Assembly (NCBI GenBank): GCA_049889095.1
Contig: JBLJFK010000010.1
DNA length: 64,000 nucleotides
Direction: 5' to 3' (one strand)
DNA from: Ewingella sp049889095
Lineage (GTDB): Bacteria > Pseudomonadota > Gammaproteobacteria > Enterobacterales > Enterobacteriaceae
Shown: piece by piece, positions 26,161 through 35,200 of the stretch
Numbering within the stretch: the stretch's first letter is position 1
Layout of the letters: each line of letters begins with the position of its first letter
Program-made: the position numbers and the translations under genes
Notes under the pieces: generated by a model
Seen by the model: the letters and a program-made list of their open reading frames with translations, nothing else
Told to the model about the DNA's origin: nothing
Database searches by the model: none

Positions 26161-26981
26161 AGATGAATAAATCCGTCATATACGTGGGTGGCAGGGCCGG
26201 TCATATAAAGCGGATGACCGGGTCCTTTCCAGAGGATCTCGAGGTTGCCTCCCGGCAATTCCACCAGAACATCTTCAGCAAGTAAACCCTGCAGGATCCC
26301 GACTGCGACAGCTGCACAGGCACCGCTTCCACACGCCTGGGTTTCACCAGCACCTCGTTCGTAAACGCGCAGTTTCACCGTTTCACGGTCAACTACCTGC
26401 ATGAAGCCGACGTTGACGCGTTCAGGAAAACGCTCGTGACTTTCCAGCATCGGGCCCAGTAATTCAACGCTGGCGGTGGCGACATCCTCGACCTGCAACA
26501 CACAGTGAGGGTTACCCATCGAGACTACACCACAAAAGATAGTGTGCTCTTCGGCGCGCAGGATGTAGGTCTTTTCTGCTTTTACAGCGCGGAAAGGCAC
26601 TAACTGTGGGTCAAACACCGGTTCGCCCATATTCACCTGCACCATTTCGTCTTCGGTGACGGTTAATATCATGCGACCGGTTTGCGTACTGACGCGAATG
26701 TCACGTTTACTGGTTAAGCCTTTAATACGCACAAAACGGGCAAAGCAGCGAGCGCCATTACCACATTGTGCTACTTCACTGCCGTCAGCGTTGAAAATGC
26801 GGTAGTGAAAGTCGAGTTCAGGATCGTAAGGGGGTTCTACAACCAGCAACTGGTCAAAGCCTACACCACGGTTACGGTCAGACAAACGGCGGATCAACTC
26901 GGGAGAGAAATAAACATTTTGGGTGACAGCATCGACGACCATAAAGTCGTTGCCCAGGCCGTGCATTTTGGAGAACTGCAT
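26157..26981 (-). CDS. dapF: Diaminopimelate epimerase
   Basis: A 274-residue enzyme that converts L,L- to meso-diaminopimelate for lysine and peptidoglycan synthesis. Both catalytic cysteines are visible, one in Q-C-G-N-G-A-R-C near residue 73 and one in A-C-G-S-G-A-C-A near residue 217. The length is that of the E. coli enzyme. It begins about 100 bases after lptM and heads the yigA-xerC-yigB string. Confidence 0.96.
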   Translation of the reverse strand: MQFSKMHGLGNDFMVVDAVTQNVYFSPELIRRLSDRNRGVGFDQLLVVEPPYDPELDFHYRIFNADGSEVAQCGNGARCFARFVRIKGLTSKRDIRVSTQTGRMILTVTEDEMVQVNMGEPVFDPQLVPFRAVKAEKTYILRAEEHTIFCGVVSMGNPHCVLQVEDVATASVELLGPMLESHERFPERVNVGFMQVVDRETVKLRVYERGAGETQACGSGACAAVAVGILQGLLAEDVLVELPGGNLEILWKGPGHPLYMTGPATHVYDGFIHL

Positions 26982-27083
26982 ATTTTGCTCCGCTTACCAC
27001 TGGTCAGATCCAGTCGCGATGATCCTTTACATTATTGTCTATTTCCGCAGAAAACCTGCAGAAAGCGCAATCTGGTCACGCAA

Positions 27084-27287
27084 TTAAGTTCTAGAATGGC
27101 TGCCCAGTTTCTCCGGTGACACGCCATTTTGCTGAGACGAACCATCACCTGCGACGCCCGGCACCTGACCATTTTTTTGTGTTGATGATTTGTCAGCCGG
27201 TGGGAAATAGAGTGGTCCTTTCAATCCACAGCCAGAAAGAGTAAAGAGTACCGTTGCGGCCAAAGACCAGAGTAAAACGTTTTTCAT
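27084..27287 (-). CDS. lptM: LptM (YifL), small outer membrane lipoprotein
   Basis: A 67-residue lipoprotein with a signal peptide and lipobox L-S-G-C (Cys20), followed by the family signature G-L-K-G-P-L-Y-F-P-P. E. coli LptM (YifL) binds the LPS translocon LptDE and helps LptD maturation. The polar tail is longer and more variable than the head. It lies between cyaA and dapF, as in E. coli, but the cyaY gene that separates it from cyaA there is missing. Confidence 0.9.
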   Translation of the reverse strand: MKNVLLWSLAATVLFTLSGCGLKGPLYFPPADKSSTQKNGQVPGVAGDGSSQQNGVSPEKLGSHSRT

Positions 27288-27410
27288 TTTATGAATGCCT
27301 GTAATTCATGCCACCAAGCTCTCTATAATCGCAGGTGGATCATGAAAAGCAATAGGAATCGATAATCTCAGACCGCGCAGTTCAGAGATTCAAAGGGGAA
27401 AAATCCCGGT

Positions 27411-29960
27411 TTAATGCAGTTGAAAACGCTTTGGCTCTTCTGCTGTGCTTTCAGGCACGGTGGCACAAAGATGCGCCAGCGGATTATTGCGAAAAGGGAT
27501 CACTTGGGTACGACCATCGAGTGACACAATCTGGTAAAACTGCGGCAGGTTGAAATTGATAAAGCTAGAGCCATAGGTAAAACGGTCATGCGATGATGAG
27601 TAGAAACGGCTGACGTCGCGCACCAGATCTTCTTTACTGCCTTCGCAGTGGTGATAAACCTCGACGCGATTGGCTTCATCAAGAATGTAGATGTTGAAAC
27701 CGACATCATCACTGCTCCCTTCGAAGAAGAACTGAATAATCCCTTCGCTAGCGTAGCCGTCAATTACCGCCGGTAAATGCGCCTGACCCGTTTGCACCTT
27801 GACCGATAAACCATGCAACTTGTTGTTGGAAATAGCACCGTAGAACTCGATAGCATTTTCCAGTTTTTGCACCGAAACACTCAGCCGCTCAAAGAATAAT
27901 CCCCAGGTTTGCCCGGCGACGCGCACCGCTTTAAAGCGGCCCGGTTCAAGACGTTTGCTCGACAAACGCAGTTCGATGCACTCAGAGACCAACTGTTGAA
28001 TACGTGTACGGATAAGGCCGCGTAAGTGTTGGCTATAGCAGAACACTTCCACCGACTCCGGCGGCGCGGCGTCCTGGTGCATTTTGCCCAGAATAGTTTT
28101 CAGCGCTTCCAGCACCGCCTGCTCGCCGCTGAAATGCAGCGTTCGCACTTCATTCCAAGAGTTGCGGTACAGCAAATCAATACTGCCAACCAGGCATTGC
28201 TGTTGCTGACCAAAGCTGAACACGTCCAGTTTGCGGAAATCGAAATGTACCACCTGATTACGGAAGGCAGCAGTCGGATCGTGTTCAAGGTTAACAATGA
28301 TCGCCAGATGACGGATTTCACACGGGCTGTACAACGCTTTGGGCGTAGGTGCAGCCAGTCGAAGCGAGAAATGATGTGAAACGTCCGCCACCAACTCGCG
28401 CAGTTTGGCGATATCACACAGACTGCCGCTTTTAATATGCAACCGCGTGGTGGAGGTGAGTAAGCCGTTGAAATAGGCCCAGGCCACCAGCTTGTTCAGG
28501 TAGCGGTTATATTCCAGCGGCTGATGACTGACGATGGACTCCATAGACGGCGACTGGTTATACAGATACCAGCCGGTGCGGTTGGCGCGGCCAATAGGCA
28601 CGTGGATAAAGGTTAAATCGCTCTCTGACAGGTCAGGAGAAATCTGTGGGTTCACCAGCGTGACTTTGCCCGGCAGCGCTTCAAATGCGGCGTACAACTT
28701 ACGGGTCAGCACGCCGATATCCTGCGGGCTGGCGCTGACGCTTAAATTGTTGCGACGGGCGAAACGGATCAAATTGCGGTAACTCTGCATCATGGCATCA
28801 AGCAGTTCGTTATGCGCTTCGCGCACCCGCTCGATTTTCCAGTTAGCGCGGTTATCAAGAATCGCCAGACGATCATCACTCCAGCCCCATTCGCTGACCA
28901 GTTGGCTGAGGATTTCACGACGCCAACCCACTGAAGCACTGGTGCGGGAGAGCTTTTCGCACACTTTCAGATAGAAGCAGCGGCGGACAAGATCGAGGCG
29001 CGTGGTGTCTTCAACTTGGGTTAGATAACGGGTCACGCGTTCGAGCATCATGCAGTAAGAATCGAGGCCAAAGCAGACAATTTCGCCCTGATGCAAACGT
29101 TTTTTGATGTCCATCGCTAACAGTGACGTATTCGGGTATTCCCAGGAATAGGCTTCCAATAGCAAGGTTTTGAGTACCGCTTTGTAAGGCGAATCAATAC
29201 TTTTATACAGTTGCCACAAGCTGGCACCGAAATACTCTTCAGCCGACAGCGTGTCGAGTCCGCCTAGGTCCAACCACTCATTGGGCGTCAGTGCCCCCTG
29301 GGCGTAAAGCGACAGCACGTATTCGTCGTAATGTCCTTCTTCTTCACCCGGCACCATATTCCACAGAATACGTTTCCCAGCCAGACGTACGGCGGTCCGG
29401 TAAAATTCATCAAGTAAAAGAATGTGCTGCGTCGATCCGCAGTCTTCACCACCAAGGCTGCCACTTTCATTATGGCGGAAGCGATTTTCATCAATCAGGA
29501 AGAAGCTCACTTCCACGCCAAGCGACGCGGCCCATTTCTCCAACAGGCTGCATTTCTGCTGTAAGCGATTGCGCTCTTCGTTGTCGAGCCACGACTGATG
29601 ACACACCCAGATATCAAGATCCGAAGTGTTACTCTGACCAATAGAGGAGGTACTGCCCATCGAGTAGACGCCGGTGATTGGCAGTTCGCCTTTCGCCATA
29701 ACATCTACAGAGCTGCCCCATTTATCTTCGAGGTCAGCGAGGTAGGTAGTTTGAATATCATCAGGCGTAAAGATGCAGACGCCGTGTGGGACCTTACCGT
29801 CAAGGTATCCGGGCATCAGGGGGTGATGGTAATGTAGTAAAACTGGCAGAAGACTGTAGACCTGTTGGAAAGCCGGTCCCATGGCCGCTAAGGCGCGATC
29901 CACGCGTAACTGGTTTATCGCATCCAATCTCTGCTTCAGTGTCTCGATGTAGAGGTACAA
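27411..29960 (-). CDS. cyaA: Class I adenylate cyclase CyaA
   Basis: An 849-residue cytosolic enzyme that makes cAMP. The N-terminal half is catalytic, with the nucleotidyltransferase motif G-S-T-S-S-I-G-Q-S and D-L-D-I-W just after residue 100. The C-terminal half is the glucose-sensing regulatory region. The start codon is TTG (29958-29960), as in E. coli, where the poor start limits cyclase levels. The first 39 residues appear identical to E. coli as I recall it. It is divergent from hemC, with a CRP site in between. Confidence 0.96.
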   Translation of the reverse strand: MYLYIETLKQRLDAINQLRVDRALAAMGPAFQQVYSLLPVLLHYHHPLMPGYLDGKVPHGVCIFTPDDIQTTYLADLEDKWGSSVDVMAKGELPITGVYSMGSTSSIGQSNTSDLDIWVCHQSWLDNEERNRLQQKCSLLEKWAASLGVEVSFFLIDENRFRHNESGSLGGEDCGSTQHILLLDEFYRTAVRLAGKRILWNMVPGEEEGHYDEYVLSLYAQGALTPNEWLDLGGLDTLSAEEYFGASLWQLYKSIDSPYKAVLKTLLLEAYSWEYPNTSLLAMDIKKRLHQGEIVCFGLDSYCMMLERVTRYLTQVEDTTRLDLVRRCFYLKVCEKLSRTSASVGWRREILSQLVSEWGWSDDRLAILDNRANWKIERVREAHNELLDAMMQSYRNLIRFARRNNLSVSASPQDIGVLTRKLYAAFEALPGKVTLVNPQISPDLSESDLTFIHVPIGRANRTGWYLYNQSPSMESIVSHQPLEYNRYLNKLVAWAYFNGLLTSTTRLHIKSGSLCDIAKLRELVADVSHHFSLRLAAPTPKALYSPCEIRHLAIIVNLEHDPTAAFRNQVVHFDFRKLDVFSFGQQQQCLVGSIDLLYRNSWNEVRTLHFSGEQAVLEALKTILGKMHQDAAPPESVEVFCYSQHLRGLIRTRIQQLVSECIELRLSSKRLEPGRFKAVRVAGQTWGLFFERLSVSVQKLENAIEFYGAISNNKLHGLSVKVQTGQAHLPAVIDGYASEGIIQFFFEGSSDDVGFNIYILDEANRVEVYHHCEGSKEDLVRDVSRFYSSSHDRFTYGSSFINFNLPQFYQIVSLDGRTQVIPFRNNPLAHLCATVPESTAEEPKRFQLH

Positions 29961-30054
29961 GACTGTTCGCCTGATTTTACAGTGTTTAGAAAAAACCCCG
30001 TTCCAAAACCGTCATTTATCGTATAAAAGAAATTAGTTGACGGGTAAATGCTGG

Positions 30055-30076
30055 AAACGTGATCAATTTAACACCT
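30055..30076 (-). promoter_or_regulatory. CRP-cAMP binding site in the cyaA promoter region
   Basis: On the minus strand this 22-base site contains GTTAAATTGATCACG, matching the CRP half-site TGATCAC with a weaker left half. As I recall it, this equals the E. coli cyaA CRP site base for base. In E. coli CRP represses cyaA from here, giving feedback control of cAMP. The site lies about 95 bases upstream of the cyaA start. Confidence 0.8.
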
Positions 30077-30276
30077 TGCTGATTGACCGTAAAGGAAGTA
30101 ACGCACCACAATTATCCTTCCGCAACTTTACATTTTACTTCCCGATCACGCACTGAGCACGGATGTAGCACATTCCTTTTGCGCCCATTTCCCGCCTTTG
30201 ACTATGGCTTCTTACGCTGACAGCTTTCCTATGTCGGTGGTAGGATGGTCAGTGAATCAGTAAAATGGTAATAAGC

Positions 30277-31218
30277 ATGTTAGACAAAATCATTCGAATT
30301 GCTACCCGGCAGAGCCCTCTGGCTTTGTGGCAGGCACAATATGTTCAAACCCAATTAATGGCGTTTCACCCCGGTTTACAGGTTAAACTGGTGCCAATGG
30401 TCACACGTGGTGACATCATTTTGGATACCCCTCTGGCAAAAGTCGGTGGCAAAGGTCTGTTCGTTAAAGAACTCGAACTGGCGATGCAGGATGGTCGCGC
30501 GGATATCGCCGTGCACTCAATGAAAGATGTACCGGTAGAATTCCCTGAAGGGTTGGGTCTGGTGACAATTTGTGAACGCGACGATCCGCGTGATGCTTTC
30601 GTTTCTAACCATTTCGCCAATCTCGCCGCCTTGCCTGCTGGCAGTATCGTAGGCACCTCAAGCTTGCGTCGCCAGTGCCAGTTGCGTGAACAGCGCCCCG
30701 ACCTGGTGATCCGCGATTTACGCGGCAACGTCGGGACCCGCCTAGGCAAACTGGACAACGGTGATTACGATGCCATTATTTTGGCAGTTGCCGGTCTGAA
30801 GCGTCTGGGCCTGCAAGATCGAATCCGCGTTGCGCTGTCGCCGGAAGAGTGTCTCCCCGCCGTTGGCCAGGGTGCAGTCGGCATTGAATGCCGCCTTGAC
30901 GATCACCGCACCCGCGAATTACTGGCGCCTTTAGCTCACCGTGAAACTACCCTGCGCGTATTAGCGGAGCGGGCGATGAATATGCGACTTGAAGGGGGTT
31001 GCCAGGTGCCGATTGGCAGCTATGCTGAGGTGGATGGCGATCAAATCTGGTTACGCGCCCTGGTTGGCGCACCGGATGGCAGCCAGATGGTGCGCGGCGA
31101 GCGTCGTGGCAATACCACCGATGCAGAACGTCTGGGCGTTGATTTGGCCGAAGAGTTACTGGCTAACGGCGCACGTGAGATCTTGTACAAGGTTTATCAG
31201 GGAAATCTTCCACGATGA
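30277..31218 (+). CDS. hemC: Porphobilinogen deaminase
   Basis: A 313-residue enzyme that joins four porphobilinogen units into hydroxymethylbilane. The dipyrromethane cofactor Cys lies in E-G-G-C-Q-V-P-I, and the substrate-binding blocks R-Q-S-P-L-A and S-S-L-R-R-Q are intact. I chose the ATG at 30277 (M-L-D-K-I), which matches the E. coli start; the ATG four codons earlier is also open. It heads the hemCDXY operon and overlaps hemD by four bases. Confidence 0.97.
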   Translation: MLDKIIRIATRQSPLALWQAQYVQTQLMAFHPGLQVKLVPMVTRGDIILDTPLAKVGGKGLFVKELELAMQDGRADIAVHSMKDVPVEFPEGLGLVTICERDDPRDAFVSNHFANLAALPAGSIVGTSSLRRQCQLREQRPDLVIRDLRGNVGTRLGKLDNGDYDAIILAVAGLKRLGLQDRIRVALSPEECLPAVGQGAVGIECRLDDHRTRELLAPLAHRETTLRVLAERAMNMRLEGGCQVPIGSYAEVDGDQIWLRALVGAPDGSQMVRGERRGNTTDAERLGVDLAEELLANGAREILYKVYQGNLPR

Positions 31219-31955
31219 CCATATTGGTAACCCGCCCTTCTCCTTTCGGAGAACAGCTTGTCAGCCGCTTGCGCACGCTTGGTCGGGTTGCCTATCACTC
31301 CCCACTGATTGATTTTGCACCCGGCAACGGGCTCGCAGCATTGCCGAACCTGCTATCCTCATTAAGTCAGCAGGATCTGGTGTTCATTCTTTCTCAGCAC
31401 GCAGTGAAATACGCTGATCGGGCGTTGCAGCAATCACGCCAGAGCTGGCCTGAAAACCTGGATTACTACGCGATTGGCCGCACGACGGGCCTGTTGTTTC
31501 ATCGTATGAGTCACCTTCCTGTGGTCTACCCACATGATGGTGAAACCAGCGAAACCTTGCTACAACTGCCTGATTTACAAAATCTCACAGGCAAAAAAGC
31601 GCTGATCCTGCGCGGCAATGGCGGCAGGGAACTGCTGGCCGAAACGCTTCGCCAACGTGGGGTTGAGGTCATCTATTGCGAATGTTACCAACGCAGCCCG
31701 ATTTTCTATGACGGCAGTGAACAAAGCTCAAGTTGGCAGCGCGCAGGCATTTCGACCCTGGTCGTCACCAGCGGCGAGATGCTACAACTGCTTTATACGT
31801 TAGTTCCTGAGTACTATCGTGATACCTGGTTACTGGGTTGTAACCTTGTAGTAGTCAGTGAACGCTTAGCCACCCTCGCCCGCCAATTAGGCTGGAGCAA
31901 GATCCGGGTTGCTGAGAACGCAGATAATGATGCGCTGATCCGCGCATTAAAATAA
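31215..31955 (+). CDS. hemD: Uroporphyrinogen-III synthase
   Basis: A 246-residue two-domain enzyme that cyclises hydroxymethylbilane with inversion of ring D. The family is poorly conserved. The start T-I-L-V-T-R-P, the G-R-T-T segment and the late L-V-V-T-S-G motif are typical, and the length matches E. coli (246). The ATG overlaps the hemC stop. Confidence 0.94.
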   Translation: MTILVTRPSPFGEQLVSRLRTLGRVAYHSPLIDFAPGNGLAALPNLLSSLSQQDLVFILSQHAVKYADRALQQSRQSWPENLDYYAIGRTTGLLFHRMSHLPVVYPHDGETSETLLQLPDLQNLTGKKALILRGNGGRELLAETLRQRGVEVIYCECYQRSPIFYDGSEQSSSWQRAGISTLVVTSGEMLQLLYTLVPEYYRDTWLLGCNLVVVSERLATLARQLGWSKIRVAENADNDALIRALK

Positions 31956-31977
31956 CCTGACTAAGGGAAGTGCCAAA

Positions 31978-33138
31978 ATGACGGAACAAAAAAAACCTTC
32001 CGCACAAGATGATGTGATCATCCCTGCGGTTGAGAGCCCCCAGCAGCCAGACGTTGACTCACGTGACAAACAGCAACAAGACCCGTTGGACACCTTACGT
32101 AAAAAACAGCGTACTGCTCCGGTTCTCGGGGCGATTGCAATTGTGCTGGTGATTGCGCTGGGCGTTGGCCTTTATTATCACGGGCACCAGCAGGCGCTGG
32201 GGCAAACGGCCGCTGTCGACGAACTACAAGACCAGCTTGTTGCCCTGCAAAAAAGTCAGCAGCAGGACAAACAGCAAATTAACGCCCTGCTCGGTGAGCA
32301 AGACAAATCACAGCAGGCCAGCGAGCGCCAGCAGGCTTCGTTTAGCCGTCAGTTGAATGAATTGCAGGACAAGGTTGCCAGCATTTCTGGCAGCGATGCC
32401 AAAACCTGGATGCTGGCTCAGGCCGATTTCCTGGTAAAACTGGCGGGACGTAAACTGTGGAGCGATCAGGATGTCACCACCGCCGCCGCGCTGCTGAAAA
32501 GCGCCGACGCCAGCCTGGCTGACATGAATGACCCGAGCCTGATTGATGTGCGCCGTGCGATCAATGAGGACGTCGCCAGCCTCTCCGCCGTGACGCAGGT
32601 CGATTTCGACGGCATTATCCTGAAAGTAAATCAGCTGTCTAATCAAGTCGATAACCTGCGTCTGGCCGACAATGATAGCGATGAAGCTCCCATGGACGAC
32701 GATGGCACCAGCGTGTCAGGATCGCTCGCAGAATGGCGGCAAAACCTGACTAAGAGCTGGCATAACTTTATGTCAGAGTTCATCACTGTACGTCGCCGCG
32801 ATAGCAGCGTCGAACCTTTGCTGGCACCCAATCAGGACGTTTATCTGCGTGAAAACATTCGTTCTCGCCTGCTGATCGCCGCGCAGGCAGTGCCTCGTCA
32901 TCAGGATGAAATCTACAAACAATCTCTCGAGTCGGTATCGACCTGGGTTCGCGCCTATTTCGATACCAGCGACCCGTCGACCAAAGCCTTCCTGGAAGAG
33001 GTCGATAATCTCAGCCAGCAGTCTATTTCGATGGACGTCCCCGATCAGCTGAAAAGCCAGCCGATGCTGGAGAAATTGATGCAATCTCGGGTGCGTAATC
33101 TGCTTCAACAGCCCGCTGCCGCTGCTCAGGGGGAATAA
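31978..33138 (+). CDS. hemX: HemX, membrane-anchored protein of the hem operon
   Basis: A 386-residue protein with a polar, Gln-rich cytosolic start, one membrane helix (about residues 45-65) and a long periplasmic coiled coil (about 75-140, rich in Gln and Lys), followed by a helical domain. E. coli HemX was once annotated as uroporphyrinogen methyltransferase, but no methyltransferase motif is seen. The function is unknown. It lies 22 bases after hemD and three bases before hemY. Confidence 0.93.
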   Translation: MTEQKKPSAQDDVIIPAVESPQQPDVDSRDKQQQDPLDTLRKKQRTAPVLGAIAIVLVIALGVGLYYHGHQQALGQTAAVDELQDQLVALQKSQQQDKQQINALLGEQDKSQQASERQQASFSRQLNELQDKVASISGSDAKTWMLAQADFLVKLAGRKLWSDQDVTTAAALLKSADASLADMNDPSLIDVRRAINEDVASLSAVTQVDFDGIILKVNQLSNQVDNLRLADNDSDEAPMDDDGTSVSGSLAEWRQNLTKSWHNFMSEFITVRRRDSSVEPLLAPNQDVYLRENIRSRLLIAAQAVPRHQDEIYKQSLESVSTWVRAYFDTSDPSTKAFLEEVDNLSQQSISMDVPDQLKSQPMLEKLMQSRVRNLLQQPAAAAQGE

Positions 33139-33141
33139 CGC

Positions 33142-34338
33142 ATGCTAAAGATTTTCGTGTTATTCATTCTCATCATTGCCGGGATTGTCGTCGGGCCGAT
33201 GATAGCCGGACATCAGGGCTATGTACTGATCCAGACGGACAATTACAACGTCGAAACCAGCGTCACTGGTTTAGTGATTATGTTTGTGGTGCTGATGCTG
33301 GTCCTGTTCTTCATCGAGTGGCTGTTACGCCGTGTCTTGCGCACTGGTGCGCGCACGCGTGGGTGGTTTGCGGGTCGTAAAAGCTCCAAAGCACGAAAAC
33401 AGACCCATGCAGCAATGCTGAAACTGGCTGAAGGCGACCATCGCCAGATGGAAAAATTGTTGGCGCGTAATGCTGACCACGCCGAGCAACCGGTGGTGAA
33501 CTACCTGATGGCGGCTGAAGCAGCACAGCAACGTGGCGATAATATGCGCACCAACCAGTATCTGGAACGCGCGGCTGAAGTGGCCGATACTGATCAGATG
33601 CCTGTGGATATCACGCGTGTGCGTATCCAGTTGGCGCAGGGAGAAGTTCATGCCGCGCGCCATGGCGTTGACCGACTGATTGGTCAGTCGCCGCGTCATC
33701 CGGAGATCCTGCGTCTGGCCGAACAGGCCTATTTACGCACCGGTGCGTACGGCTCATTACTGGAGATCCTGCCCTCAATGTCCAAAGCCGGTATTCATGA
33801 CGACGAAGAGCTTCGTGCGCTGCAAGAACAAGCGTACATCGGCATGATGAATCAGATGATGGCGGAGGAAGGCAGTGAAGGCCTGAAACGTTGGTGGAAA
33901 GACCAGAACCGTAAAACCCGCCATGAAGTGGCCCTGCAGGTCGCGATGGCTGCGCATCTGATTGAATGTAATGATCAGGATCTGGCACAGGAAGTGATTC
34001 TTGACGGACTAAAGCGCCAGTACGATGAACGCCTGATCGCCATGATGCCGAAGCTACGTTCGGGCAATCCTGAACAGCTCGAGAAAACCGTACGTCAGAT
34101 CATCAAACAAAATGGCGCTACGCCGCTGCTGAACAGCACGCTGGGGCAGTTGCTGATGAAGCATGGCGAATGGTTGCAGGCCTCGGAGGCTTTCCATGAA
34201 GCGCTTAAGCAGCGCCCTGACGCTTATGATTATGCATGGCTGGCGGATGCGCTCGATAAGCTACGCAAGCCCGCAGAAGCCGCCGATATGCGTCATAAAG
34301 GGTTGATGCTGACCCTGAATAATTCACAAGAACAGTAA
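33142..34338 (+). CDS. hemY: HemY, TPR-like inner membrane protein of the hem operon
   Basis: A 398-residue protein with two membrane helices in the first 65 residues and a long helical TPR-like cytosolic part. It is not the Bacillus HemY oxidase, despite the name. E. coli HemY is thought to help heme-pathway proteins meet, but its role is not settled. It ends the hemCDXY operon and is followed by a clear terminator. Confidence 0.93.
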   Translation: MLKIFVLFILIIAGIVVGPMIAGHQGYVLIQTDNYNVETSVTGLVIMFVVLMLVLFFIEWLLRRVLRTGARTRGWFAGRKSSKARKQTHAAMLKLAEGDHRQMEKLLARNADHAEQPVVNYLMAAEAAQQRGDNMRTNQYLERAAEVADTDQMPVDITRVRIQLAQGEVHAARHGVDRLIGQSPRHPEILRLAEQAYLRTGAYGSLLEILPSMSKAGIHDDEELRALQEQAYIGMMNQMMAEEGSEGLKRWWKDQNRKTRHEVALQVAMAAHLIECNDQDLAQEVILDGLKRQYDERLIAMMPKLRSGNPEQLEKTVRQIIKQNGATPLLNSTLGQLLMKHGEWLQASEAFHEALKQRPDAYDYAWLADALDKLRKPAEAADMRHKGLMLTLNNSQEQ

Positions 34339-34352
34339 GTTTATGCTCACCG

Positions 34353-34384
34353 GCTAAAGGCCTCCTTCGGGAGCCTTTAGCTTT
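34353..34384 (+). terminator. Terminator of the hemCDXY operon
   Basis: The stem GCTAAAGGC-TCC pairs with GGA-GCCTTTAGC around a TTCG tetraloop, with one bulged C, and a short T-run follows. It lies 14 bases after hemY. Confidence 0.85.
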
Positions 34385-34447
34385 GGCTCTACACAGGGGC
34401 CGGTGAATACTTTCAACAAGTTAACCCACACTACAGGTTTGCATTAC

Positions 34448-34465
34448 CCTTTAACGGATTAAAGG
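34448..34465 (-). terminator. Weak stem-loop downstream of hcp
   Basis: The perfect seven-base stem CCTTTAA/TTAAAGG with a four-base loop lies 25 bases past the hcp stop. No T-run follows on the minus strand, so termination is uncertain. Confidence 0.35.
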
Positions 34466-34489
34466 TTATGGCATCTTGCAGGATGGTTA

Positions 34490-34969
34490 TCAGGCAGTGC
34501 AACGATCATTCCACGAATCACGATAGATAACGTTACCATCCGTGTACTTCCATGTGATCGCCTCATAACGTAATTCAAGCGTCTCCAGGTGAGTACTGCT
34601 CATGCCTGTAGGCGAAAGATAAGGCGAAATTGCCGTGAGTTTGACGTTTTCCAGGATGATATTGAAATACTCAACTTCGATGCCAGCATCCAAAATGCGG
34701 TACATTTTGATCGTTGCTTTTTTTAGAGGACGACCTTCGCATACTGCGCGATATAGAAGCGGTGTGGTTTGATCGAATTCTTTCACGATCACTATCGGGC
34801 TGTGAACTCGCGTCCCAGTGAGCTTGCCCCACTGTGGATCAACGGGAATACTGACGCCGTGGGAAAATGATTTTAATTCGATGGAGCCTAAACGCATCGG
34901 CATTAAACAAGCGCCAACAATTGGCGAACCATTTTCATCTTCAAACCATACGTGCGCGGGAGTAGACAT
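34490..34969 (-). CDS. hcp: Orphan type VI secretion tube protein Hcp
   Basis: A 159-residue Hcp-family protein, the ring subunit that stacks into the tube of a type VI secretion system and carries small effectors in its lumen. It starts M-S-T-P-A-H-V-W-F-E-D-E-N-G and continues with I-E-L-K-S-F-S-H-G and K-L-T-G-T-R-V-H-S-P-I, blocks shared by enterobacterial Hcp proteins. The middle K-K-A-T-I-K-M-Y and E-Y-F-N-I-I-L-E-N-V segments and the R-Y-E-A-I-T-W-K-Y end are also typical. No other secretion system gene is present, so the apparatus must be encoded elsewhere. It is the last gene of a string with two predicted effector/immunity pairs. Confidence 0.92.
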   Translation of the reverse strand: MSTPAHVWFEDENGSPIVGACLMPMRLGSIELKSFSHGVSIPVDPQWGKLTGTRVHSPIVIVKEFDQTTPLLYRAVCEGRPLKKATIKMYRILDAGIEVEYFNIILENVKLTAISPYLSPTGMSSTHLETLELRYEAITWKYTDGNVIYRDSWNDRCTA

Positions 34970-35033
34970 ATAATTTCCTTATCAAATGTTTAAGTAGTGG
35001 TGATTGCCGGCAAATTACCATTTCACGTAACGA
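34952..35033. repeat. 82-bp direct repeat, copy A (end of immunity-like gene to start of hcp)
   Basis: This copy covers the last codons of the 61-residue membrane protein (R-Y-V-K-W-stop), the 45-base spacer with ribosome site, and the first codons of hcp (M-S-T-P-A-H). It differs from copy B (35509-35590) by three mismatches by eye. The repeat shows that two copies of an hcp start once followed two copies of an immunity-like gene. Confidence 0.95.
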
Positions 35034-35200
35034 GAAAATATAAACACAATAAATATGGCGAATACACCGACAGGCCAAATTGGGCCATCAAGGAAAAAAT
35101 GGAAGAGGCCGATTGCAAACAGAAGTATTAGCAATCCTGGGGCGTATATCGAACATAAGAATTTAAATTGCCAGAGTAAGAATCTTTTAAGAAACCTCAT
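35015..35200 (-). CDS. 61-residue two-helix membrane protein, predicted immunity protein (copy 2)
   Basis: A very small, basic-ended membrane protein. Two hydrophobic segments (about residues 15-33 and 40-56) flank the turn L-D-G-P-I-W, and it ends R-Y-V-K-W. It is a paralogue of the 62-residue protein at 35572-35760. Its start overlaps the stop of the 109-residue gene by four bases (ATGA), so it is translated with it. Small two-helix inner membrane proteins next to membrane-active toxins are usually immunity proteins. I infer that role from position, coupling and size; no homologue was checked. Confidence 0.65.
   Translation of the reverse strand: MRFLKRFLLWQFKFLCSIYAPGLLILLFAIGLFHFFLDGPIWPVGVFAIFIVFIFSRYVKW

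Noticed and set aside
27288..27410. A shortened cyaY gene in the cyaA-lptM gap
   Set aside because: No frame on either strand of the 123 bases resembles frataxin.
31978..33138. HemX as a uroporphyrinogen methyltransferase
   Set aside because: No SAM-binding motif is visible; the protein is a single-pass coiled-coil membrane protein.
33142..34338. HemY as protoporphyrinogen oxidase
   Set aside because: There is no FAD-binding motif; the name is shared with an unrelated Bacillus enzyme.
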